Below, one piece after another: positions 38,801 through 50,800 of a DNA stretch of 64,000 nt (positions within the stretch are counted from its first letter, which is position 1; every line of letters begins with the position of its first letter). Source of the DNA: Liolophura sinensis (Eukaryota > Mollusca > Polyplacophora > Chitonida > Chitonidae). The stretch lies in contig NC_088300.1 of the NCBI RefSeq assembly GCF_032854445.1, positions 58,192,984 to 58,256,983 on the forward strand, read 5' to 3'. The notes beneath the pieces are model-generated. The model saw nothing but the letters and a program-made list of their open reading frames with translations, searched no databases and was not told where the DNA came from. The translations under genes were made by a program, and so were the position numbers.

Positions 38801-41800
38801 CTGTATTTATAATAAGCTAGTTCTACACAGGTATTCAATGACTGCAAGGAAGTACAGATCTGAGGTGACATCACTATAAGAAATATTCCATTGTTAACTC
38901 TAAGTCAGTGGACAGTGTATGTGAACACACTATTGTATGGGTATTAGTATGTAGTCAGCTTCTAGCATGTGTGAAAAGATGTCATTACATTGTGGATTAA
39001 TTTGGATGTTTATTGTAGACATCATATGATTAGGGGCTGTGTGACCTGAATATCACATCAAGTAGCAGGAAATACATGTGCAGTGGAACTGAGTGAGAGC
39101 TGATGTTCAGCCCTAGTTTTGGCAGTTGTGAGATAAAAGTGTCTCTCCTTGTGTGTGTGTGTGTGTATGGATTTAAGCCATGATGTAGACCAGCAGGGTT
39201 AAGAGAGGGGTTTTATGTCAGACCCCAGTGTACAGAGACATCTATACATGTAGGGGGTTAAAGCTGCTATAAACAGGGAGACATGTCCCTTAGGCTCTGA
39301 TGAGTGACACCCCATCTTCAGCTGCCTGTTTATATAGTAGGTATGTATTAGCATATACATGTAGATGTGACTGTCTTAAATCTACATGCAGTATAGACTC
39401 TTGTACATTTTGGATTTTCACTATCCAATTTAATGAGTATTATCTTAATACATGTACATGTATGTTTACTATGTATGTGCATTGGATGTGCATAAGCAAA
39501 CTGGCATTGACTTTGTATCTAAAGTGCTGTGTTTCTGTGTATTGTATGTTCTGCACTGCACATGTACTTATACAGAGTGGTTGTATCCAGGCATTGGGTC
39601 TGCGCTTTAGGGTATTTGGTCAGAGACAGTAATTAATTTAATTAATTGATAGTATAACTTTTCTGATATCTGGCTATTTATGATGAGATTCTGTGATATT
39701 TGCAAGTCACTATACAAAAGATACATGTATCTCATACGTACTGTTATGCATGAAGATCATTACTTCAAATTTCATTGCGTAAAAATGTAATCATCTAAGA
39801 TATATATGTCTACCTCAAAGCTGAATCAGCAGTATGGCCTTGGCTGAATGGTCCGTGTATGGTGGGCTGACCATGGTCAGATCCCGTTCGATTATACAGA
39901 CGTCATAAGCGTATGATCCCATCAGGATAGGCATATATAATTGTGCCTTTTGTTACAACATCCATGTTCTTAACATATAAACTAACTTGTACATATACCC
40001 ATTACTATGATGTTCTTCAGCCATGTCGGTATTTTCCAGTGGTTAAAAATTCATGAGTCTGTATGCCTGTAGAATTTGTCACTAAAAGACATTTGGTTTC
40101 GACCTCTGCCTATGTGCCCTGTGCAATGTCAGCATGTATCTATTTAGATATATTTGGATTACATTACCTTATGATGATGACAAAGCATCATTTGCCTTTG
40201 TTCCCAGTCTGCACTAGTGTGCATGTCTAAAAATCTATGTTGTATTATATATTGTGGGCATATGCATAATGTCACCAGAGAAGTTTCAAGAAGTAGGTTA
40301 CAAAGACCAGCGCAGACAGGCAAGGAAGAGAAAATACTTCTTGTGAATGTACGAAGACATGATGATTTTACTGTAAATAAGTCCGTAATGAACATCGACA
40401 CACCTTGATCAGGATGGCAGGATAATCCGACTGTGATGATATTGTGATGGGCCCACCATGGGCATAGGATATTGGGCTAGCATCTGGCTGTACTATACAT
40501 GAAAGGTGTTTATGCGTCATGCCTTGTACCTTTGTTTTTAGAAACTCTTCACAATGACGCTTTATCTGATATATAAAAATTTAAATAATTAGAAATGTAA
40601 TACTGGATTGGATCACCTTGTTTAATATTTGTTGTTGGCTAAACAGAAATGAATTCTGTGATTATTTTTACCTATTTTCTGTTTCTTTCAGGAGTCCACC
40701 GACGATAGCAGTCCTAGCAAGAGAGGTATGGGCAATGTCCAGTCTTCCCCAGGTGTTGTGGCCAGTGTCCACTACAGCCCAGCATATGGGGTGGCCATTG
40801 GCCCAAAGTACACCAACAACAATGGCCGGCCTCCCTGGGTGAGACAGCGTAAGCTGGGCAGTCCCAGTGAGAAGCAGACATGTCTTTCTGATCCACCAAA
40901 ATCTCGAGTGAAATCGTCTAGTGCTAATGCGGAGAAACAAGTCACTGATGGAGACAGTGACATAGGACTTCCATTTGAAGGTGCTGAGAAATGGTGTCAC
41001 GATGCCAGAACAGCCAAGTCACGGACTGCTCTGAGTCCCTCCCTAATTGTCAACTGTAGTCCCCAGTCTGTTCAGGAGAAACGCTTTCACTACAGTCAGT
41101 CTGATACGAAAGGCACAAGTGCACCTGGAGGTTATGGTATGGACAAGGACTCTGATGAAAACAAGCTACATATACGACTGTTACAGGACAGTAGTGTTTT
41201 GTTAACTCCCCCTGATGAGGATTGTGTCCCATATGTACGATCTGCCCCACACTCAGACCAGAACTCTGTCAATGAACAGTCTCTGCTGTTAGACTTCAGT
41301 CGTGAAGCCAGCCCGTATTCTGGTGAGGAGAACTCTTATGTTGAATCCCCTAGTCAGGCTGGATCATTCAGAAGCTCCAGTAAGATAAGTGAGTTTGATG
41401 AGAGTGAAGGAGAGTTTGGGGCAACTTCCCCACTACCGCGTCTCTCTAGCCTGGACAGAAGCTTTAAGCACAATCTGCTGAAACGTTTAACAGAGTGGAC
41501 GACTCTGTCCCATGAGCTGGGGTCTAAGTCTGGGTCTGGCTCTGGCTCTGGGTCCATCTCTCCTGATGTCAGATCCACCCCTGAGCGACGCATGAAGAGG
41601 AGTATTACCATTGGCAGCACGGGCAGCATGTCTGGTATCGAATCTCCAGTGACAGAGCTCGTTGGCGGAAATGATATCGGTTTACGGACTTCCAAAAATC
41701 TTGAGGATATTGAAGATGAGATTCACCAAATTTTCAGCGAATTTGATTACCTTAATTCTAAGCTGAGTGATTTGAAATCACGTAACAACACCTCAGGACG

Positions 41801-44800
41801 CATCGAGCCATTGGTGCCCGACGACCCTGAGATTATGGGCGAGATTCAGGACAATGTAGCATTGCAGGAAGAGATAAAGGAGGCGTATGAGCATTGGTGT
41901 CGGCAGGCCCAGGACCGTGGGCTGAGAGGCCAGAGCCTACCCCCGATTGACTCCAGTGGCCGACTTTCCTCCAGAGGGGCTAGCTTCATGGAAAGAGACT
42001 TGTCCTGGGATGCAGGCGACATCGCTGGCGATGGCTGCCTATTTGGGAAACACACCCCAAATCCCATGCCCTCTGTTTGGCTATCTAAAGACGGTGACAG
42101 TGTGGATGTTGTGAACACCCTCTCCACAATGGGAGAGGAGCTGGATGACCGTGAGTGGAAGCAGATAGAGGAGAGCACAACTCGTGGACAGGCTATGCAG
42201 CTGTCAGACAGTCGTAATACCAGTCGTAGCACAAGCCGTAAGGGCAGCATCAGCCCTGAGGACTCCAGCATTACCTATGATGCAGATGTATCTAGTGCTG
42301 ACTGGGACACTTCTTCAGAGGGTAAGTGATGAAGCGGACAAATACTAGACAGTTGATTGTATTATATTTAACTGTATGTGTGTTACATGCACAGTTACAT
42401 ACTGCAATATTCTGGTCAGCTTTGTAGTTCCTTAGGATTCTTTGTGGGTGTTTGAACTCTTGTATCTTAGTTAAAGCTACATACAATTTAACAATGTAAT
42501 TGACAATCATTGCATACATGTACATGTACATTTTTTAACTACATGTACATATGTTTGCTCGAATACTACAACATATTGGTTATGAAGATGCCCGTCTCAA
42601 AATTCATCAAATAGTCTGCTATAACAGTTGTTTAAAGCACTGTTATATTACAGGAGGTAACAGTCAACAGCTTGCAGAGCTTACAGATGGGAACTGTACA
42701 TTTAGTGTATGATAGATAGCAACAGTTATCTCCCTTAGAGACGGCAAGATTTTGAACTGTGGATGGATGTTACAGAGGGCAGAAAGATTTATGTGATTTA
42801 TTTAGTTATTTGGGCCAGAATTATGGTTTGAGGAAACTCATGGCCATCCATATGTTGCAGTCTGCCCTTCCCACACACATTGTGGACAGAAAGAAGGACA
42901 GTAGACTTCAGAAAGATGATGAAGTATTATCGCCCTGGCAGTAGCCTAAAGCCAATATTATAGAGGGAGATTACATGGATTATGGACTGACTCCTACTAC
43001 TTACTATACATACTTATATATTTACTGTTACTTCCCTGTGCCAGTAAATTGGTAAATTTAGTTTTTACTTGTTTTGAGATGAAAAACTATATTACCTGTA
43101 CATGCACATGTCTCGTTACTTTTTTGGAGAACATTCATTTTGTTTCCTCTTGAAATAGGTCTGTTGTATTTGAAGATTGTCTCTGTTTGATCTACTTATT
43201 TGTTTGTTTTTATACGTAGTCCTTGCTTGAGCAATATCAATGTATGGGAGTGTGGAAACTGGTGGTATCTTTTGAATATGTGTCACATCAAGTTATATTT
43301 TGTTACATGTATTACATTTCGTAAAGATGTCTTTGTGTATCAGTTTATTTACTTGTTAACTGCAGCATCATGTATTTCTGTTACAATTTGTTGAAAATTA
43401 ATATTGTAAAATTCTTGTAATGTTAATTTCAGCCCAAGGAGCTAGGACTCAAGAAACGAGCAAAAATCCCCCTATCCTCTCTGTAGGTGTGAAGATAGAT
43501 ATAATAAAGTACTCTGAGCAGGAATGGAAAGGGAAGACCCCAAAGTCTGAGGCTATCAGAAAGGTGAGGCTACACGGATATCCAGTACATGTATAAATGT
43601 AATTGTGGATCTATCAACAGCGATGTTGTTATCTGAATTACCTCCCTTGAATGACACTGCAATTGTTTGTGGGTCATGGAGGGGATTTGCTGAATAGGAA
43701 ATACTGCATTTGGCTGAAAGTCTGGCCTGTAAACATGCACTTTCAAAAGCACATAAAGGCCTTAAAATGATACATTTTAAATTTTTCTGATAAATAATTG
43801 ATCAAACGTCATAAATAAGTCACTCTGAAGAGACCCTGTAAGGGAGCTGAATCAATTAGAGTCAGGCAAAATGTGTCACGAGAAGAGAAGAGCTAAACTT
43901 GTGTTGAAATACAGTAACTTGTGCTTGAATAACTGATGGTGTGTGTGATATGCCAAGTGGGCTCATATCTATTGTTAGGAGCAGACTGAAAGTATGCAAT
44001 AGGTGATATCAAGGAAGACATTAAGGAATAGCACTGTAGCCCTCACTGGCCAAATTCTTTTCATTGGTTCAGATCAGACAAAACACCAATTACCAGAATA
44101 TGTAACTCAGCTACATGTAGTTCGTCATCTGGCTGTTACCACAAAAAGGCTCTACATCTGTCTGGCAAGAAGTGGGTTTCCGTTGGGTCTCTGCCAGGTT
44201 CTCTTCTCCAGAGAATTTACCCACTCTATTTTAAGTGTAACGTTTCTTGAATACTGTTGCTGCAACAGAGCTGAAATATTGCCAGTGGTGTGTTAAGCAA
44301 TAATCATTCATTCATTCATTCTGGAATACTGCTTACTACACCAAGCAAGTAAATATTTAGATGTTCATATCACATGACATAGGTTTGAATTGTTTTTTTT
44401 TTATGGAAACACATGTATTATATATTGTCATTAGCAGTGAAGAATCTGGCTAGCTCATAATAGTGATGCAAAGTGCCCATGAAATCCACATGGTGTGTAA
44501 TTGATGTCCTAGCCTTTAGTGTGTTTATCATTGACTGCCTGGTTGTCATATATAATCCCCCATCTAGTCACTATACATGTAAATGTACCACTGTGTGCTG
44601 TCTTCTGGGTAGAAGCTTCCAGTCATACATGTACATATGAAGATGGTGGAGACTAATATTGTACAAGTATCTAAATATCATACGTACATGGGAAGATCTT
44701 CCAGCAACCTGCGGATGGTCGTGGGTGTCCCCTGGCCTCTGCCCGAGATTCCGCCCATTATAATGTTGGCCAGCGTCGTATTAGTGAAATATTCTTGAGT

Positions 44801-47800
44801 ATGGCGTAAAACTCCATTTAAATAAATAAATAAATTACTAAATTGAATGTATCTAAATATGTTAAATCATGTTATCATGTAATTGTGGTTTACTTATGAA
44901 GTCAGACAAGCATGCTTTCATATTGAAGATATGTAGATGAGAACTATTCAAGTCTGTCAAAGAAAATTTTTTTTTTTTGATTTGATAACCTCTGTAACGT
45001 AGGATACATGTACTTTTCTTAAGGCACAACAAAAATGGAAAACTGTGCAAAAGGTAAGTCTTGACTAGGCAGGTTTTGGTATTTCTGTACATATCGAGCA
45101 CATCCTTAGTTGGAAAAGTGGGCTATACATCTAATTGTTAACTAGATCTTTGATGCAAACACGTGATCTTGGAAAATACCCCATTCTGGCAAAACTGCCT
45201 CTCTCAAAATGTAACATTACTGATCACAAGATCCGGTTCTTTTTCATACTCTGACCCACTTTTTTTTTTGCGGTAAAAGAAAACCCTTCCCCTCTTTGGT
45301 TGGGGGTGTCCTCTGTGCTTAATACCACAGGTGGTGACTTAGGCTGAAGCATGCAACACAACACCTGATATACACATATATAGCTAAAAACATTGTGTGT
45401 GTGCATAAAATACATTTTACATATTTATTTGTGTGCACATACAGGCATCATTTTTGAAGTATGAAAATGTCTTGGAGAAAATATTACCTTTCAAGGAGAG
45501 GCCTCATGGCATTGTGCTTTGTTACATTGCAAACACCATAAGTTACATGTACCCTTCATTCATACCTCTTTTTTAGTACTTGTCCTCTTCCCAATCTTAT
45601 GACAGACCTTTAAATGCTAGCAAACATGTGTTTTGGTCCCTAAAACTTTCTTGTAGTGTACAGGTAACTATAATAACCAGATTATTTCATCTGCAGGGTT
45701 ACCAAGAGGTGACAAGAAGGACTGGGCTCTCGTGTATGAGGATCGTCAGGGGAGATAACTATTGTGCAATACGTGCCTCATTGTTCCAGCTATTCAACCA
45801 GGGAATACCAGTCAGGCTGTCTCGTGAAAATGTCCTACAAAAAGTGAGTTTGCTTAAACAAAAGTTTGTTGTTTTTCTTGTTTGCTACATGTAATGTAGT
45901 TGTGAAGCAATACCCAGAGCAGGATGAAGTGATTAGGGATCTTTGCCTATCTTTATGCTGTGCTGTATTTCAGTATTTTTGCTGAATATTGTTCTAAGTT
46001 AGTAAATTTTTCCCTTTTCCATCTTCACACAAAGGGCCCTCTCTGGCTGATTCAACTAAAGTGCATGCCATAGCTTGTCAGCCATTGCTCCATGGTGATG
46101 GGGCTGTGTGATTTAACCCGTTTCTTCAGTTGTACATGTAGCTGTAAGTCAGGAGAGTTTTCAGATGACTGATGATGGGCTGTGGTGTCAATGCTCTTGC
46201 CATCGTAAACCTTACCACTGTTGTGCCATACTCTCAGATTAGCATTGAATCTGAATCTCAATTTAAATGAATGTGAACATGACACATCTCAGTGTTGTAC
46301 ACGTAAAATAGATATATGTATGTACATATACAAGATGTGTGTGTGTCAGATAACTTGGTATTCAATCTCAGTGTACATGTATGTTAATGTTATCAGATAA
46401 TCACCTAAGTTGGAAATGAAATTCATCTGAATATTGGGTACATTTGAGGGAGTTTTCAGAAAAAGCTTCTCTTCTTAAGTTATAAGGGAGGTAACTCCAC
46501 TATAAAAAGCTACAAATTATCTACCCATGAGATAAATACTGCTAACTGTCTTGGATGATATCCTTCAAGCTTAGTCCATGTGTACAGACACAATATTGCA
46601 TGCCTCTTGTTTTTGTGCTGAATTGCAGCTGAAGAAAATGGTGAATCAGAATACAGGCGGGATCAACAGCTGGAACTTTGCTAACAGAATTCCTGCAAGC
46701 AATAAATTGTTTGAAAAAATGTCTACTTGCATCCAGACATTTTTCAACAAGGTATGTGTTATGGTTTTTTTTTTAATCTAATCTTAAAACAGGGAATTGT
46801 AATACCCATACTTTCCCATATTACACAACACTGGATCATGGCTGCTTCAGATAAAAAAACAACACTACCTAGCTCTAACTTTTTGGATCCCACATCTTCC
46901 AGTTTTGAAAACACAGGGAAAAGTGATAGCTGCTATTCACAGTCCAAGGATGTATGAAGAAAATGTGCTGTTTTGACGCATTTTCCTCAAAGATAAAGAC
47001 CATATATAGAGTACCATGTGCCCTTTGACTATATAGGGTGGACAACCAAATCAGGCATTGTTATTTTTGTTCTTATATTTAGATATAATATTTAGATGTA
47101 AACCCAATTTAATGAACTGAATATTCATCTGTATTCATCAGTGCTCAAGTCAGTGTGTACGATGAATCTCTGGGCTAATGTGGCCTTCATCTCCCCCACC
47201 CCTCAGCCTCCTAAGCCCAAATAATAAGAGATAGCTATGAGCAAAGAAATACTGCAACATCAGTAAAGAGCATGTGTCGTGTTTTTTATGCCTTCAGTAG
47301 TCTGACAAATGCGAAGCAGTTATTTCTGTTACACTCTTCTGATTCTCCGTGGTTTAAGTAGCATTGCAGTCAACTGTACTGCTCCGTCAGCAGGGTCAGA
47401 GCTGTTTTTTTTAACACTAAAAGCCTTCCAAAAGGTCACAGAGATTTCATATGATAGATCAGTTTGAACATCTGCAGTAAAAAAAGTTCTAGAGCATTTG
47501 ACACTTATTTGATTTTACTGTTAAGTGTCATGACTTAGTTTCATAAATAATAAATTTTTTAGCGATTTTACCTGCGGTGATTTATTTCGCAAACATCTTG
47601 TTCATTAATAAAGGTTAATGTCTTTGTGTATTTTGCTAGAGTAGCTGCACTGGAGAGCAATTAGTTGTAAAACAATACGGCATCATATCACTTGCTTTAT
47701 GTTTATGTAATACTGTGAAGAGAAAGTTAACAGCGTAGTAATTTTGACATGGAAAAAAAAATCAACTGTGTTTTTCATACCATTTTCTGTTCATTACCTG

Positions 47801-50800
47801 CCTTAGCATGCTAGTGTGGCTCATTGACCCAGGAGCCTCTCACCTACAGGGTGTATGTGGTGTATGCTTCCTCTTTGGCTGTATGTGGGGAGGTCTTCCA
47901 GCAACCTTTGAATTGTCATTTCTCCCAGGCTTTGCCTGGTTTCCCCCCACCATAATGCTGGCCACTGCTGTATAAGTGAAGTGGTTATAGGTTATTGAAT
48001 GAATACGGGCTGATGTGGACAGGTTCTGTTGTTGTGTGGCGCCAAAGCAAGAATGAGTCTGCGAGTATTCGTTCAATAACCTATTTCTTATACACCAAAC
48101 ATCAGTCATTTCCCAAGGTAACAAATTTTGGTCGACGAAAATGAAAATTTGATACAAAAATATAAGATTCCAAGACTTGCAGTATTATTTTCATGAATGG
48201 CACAAGAATTGACAAGTGTTAGACACTGATAAATGAGAATAAAGAAAGGAAAAACTGAAAACAATAATTATTTATTGTCAGATAATAAAAGTTTTTTTTA
48301 GAAGGGGCCATTTGTAAAATTGCTTCCAAAATTTGACGGTATGATCTTAACATAAAAATGTGCAGGTAAATGAACAGGTGTTGACTGCTGTTATTATCAC
48401 TTGTTTTTTACCCCCGGTCAAGAAACATTGTGTCTTCTTGACATCAGTTGTCAATGAGATTCCACCCTCTGACTCCTGAGGATGTTAATATCTGCCAGCC
48501 GCCAAGGTCACTGAACACAGCTGTCCTGCACTCCTCTAGTTTGTATGATATAAAAGCTGTACAGTTGTAATAAATCAGAAGGAAATCGGGAAGGTCTTGT
48601 GACATCGTGTATCAAGTAGCACAAGCAGTGGCAGCCTCATTGCTTTTAAAGTGTTTCACTTTAGGACCCAGCATCCACCATTACAAAAGTTAGAAGGATG
48701 AATTTATTCTATCTCAAACCATACCATTCCAGGCTTTGTACTTACATACATGCACAGTGTATGCGCCACATACTGTACATGTTCAGGTACTAAACATTAG
48801 CAAACGTCCAGTCGTAACCTTTCTACAATAGTAACAAAGTCTGTTTTGTCCTGTAAAGGATACTTATGGTATATGGTCAATCCAAAATGTTCTGTTCCTC
48901 TTGGGAATTTGTATTTCAAACTATAATTAGGTTTATAAGTACATTTTTTAAACTCCTCCGAATTGTTATCAAATTTCTATGGTAAGTGAGCATTTTAAGT
49001 ACCTGTAAATCCTGTATTTTTTACATTCAAGGGTCTCACAGTTTTGTTTAACGAGGAAGCTGTGCATGATCATACATGATTACCGATCAGGACAGTTTTG
49101 AACCATGACCTGGTGAAGAAATAAATGATCTCGAAATAAATGTGTCAAGAGCCTGTTTTTTACCAAATTTAGTTTGAAGCATAATGACGTAGGATCCTAT
49201 TGATCTGATCAACTTTTGGAGATCATTGTGTCCGTCCACTCATATTTAACTCGCTTGTACCAAGTAAGGCCATGTATTATGAGATAGGGAAATGGTTGAG
49301 ATTGTGAGATGGGGAAAAGTGGCGGTGTCAGTGTCCGCTTAATCCTTTTTTTAACTTCTGTGGGCTTTAAGCATGATAGGAATTGAAGGGTAAGCTTTTT
49401 TCTTGTTCCCTAGTCTAATATATGGTGTATAAATGGACTTACTCAGGTCTGTATTGGTCTCTCCTACATGGATTGGAGTGAGTGAGTGAGTGCTTGGGGT
49501 TTAACGTCGTACTCAACAATTTTTCAGTCATATGACGACGAAGGAATCATTAGGGTGCATGCACGTGTAATGTGCCTCCTTGTTGCAGGACGGATTTCCA
49601 CCGCTCTTTTATTTAGTGCTGCATCACTGAGACGACTTACCGAAGGCAAGTAAGCCGCCCCGCCCAAGCCATTATACTGATACGGGTCAACCAGTCGTTG
49701 CACTGTCCCCTTTATGCTGAACGCCAAGCGAGGAAGTTACAACTTCCTCTTTTAAAGTCTTAGGTGTGACTCGACCAAGGATTGATCCTGGATCTACCGG
49801 TCCCGAATCGGACGCTCTACCAACTGTGCTATCCGGGCCGGTCTACATGGATTGGATTGGAGGTTGAGCTTTGTTTTACCTCCTTGGGCTATGGTGTGTA
49901 AATGTACACTCCCAGGTTGAAGATTCAGCTTTTTGTTTAGCTCCAACATACAGTGTTAGCAAGTTATGTTTAATTTGAATGCTCATGGTGAAGGGCTCAT
50001 GGATGGGTGTGTACATTACACAGGACCTATTAATACCACAAACACAGACCTTATGAACTTTCCCAGTATACCCGTACACTTGTCAGTGTTAATCATCAAT
50101 CAGTTCTTCGTATCTACACAAGTAACTATCCATATATCAGTGATCTCTGTCATTACTATATGCGTTTTATTACTTCATGATATCTCATGTTCAGCACCAT
50201 GTGGTATTGAGATGGTGGGAGAGTCAGAAGGGGGTGGGAAAGAGGTTAGAGACATTTTCCCTGCTTTAAAACATTTCTGTCAGTAAGTCGATCCATTAAA
50301 TGATATCCAGTAACAAAAGACAATTTTACTCTGAGGTAGTGATTAAGAAATTCTCCTTAAAAGCATGTTAAATGGACATTAATCTTGTGAACCAAGTGAT
50401 TTAAATCACATTATTGTGCTTAATCTTGTAGGCAAGTTTTAAAATATTGTGTACATATGTTCCTCCCAAGACAAAAGAATATTATACTTTACATACTGAC
50501 AGTCATTCTCAGGTGCCAAGCGATTGTTCAGTTTTGGGTATTCGATATTGATAAAGCTACATGTACACTTGGGTTTTTTTATGCTGTATCTTTTAATATT
50601 GTCCCTTCCAAATAAATCTTCAACATTCTGTCTTCATTGCTAGTGTATGGGCGTTTTAATGATAGTAATGTATCATGTTTGGTACCAGTTTTTAATACTG
50701 TTCTATCTTCAGGCTTTAATAATAGGTGTTTGCTGTCATTAACATATTCTCACCGCAGTATGACTGAAAGACTGCCCATTTGGCATTAGATCCTAATTAT

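Larger units (their letters stand above)
43564..45696 (+). other. OTULIN intron 4 (2.1 kb)
   Basis: GT-AG intron holding a possible third SINE tail at 44271-44321 and a 5'-truncated family B SINE at 44679-44848. Intron 5 (45844-46628) holds only one AAGGGAGGTAACT word. Confidence 0.75.

Noticed and set aside
39835-39920. tRNA-like string near GGCCTTGGCTGAATGGTCCG and CCCGTTCGATTA
   Set aside because: Only loose resemblance to A and B boxes; stems do not pair.
45752-45763. GGGGAGATAACTATT resembling the intronic TTATCTCCC word
   Set aside because: It lies in OTULIN exon 5 and encodes the conserved RGDNYC loop, so the match is coincidental.
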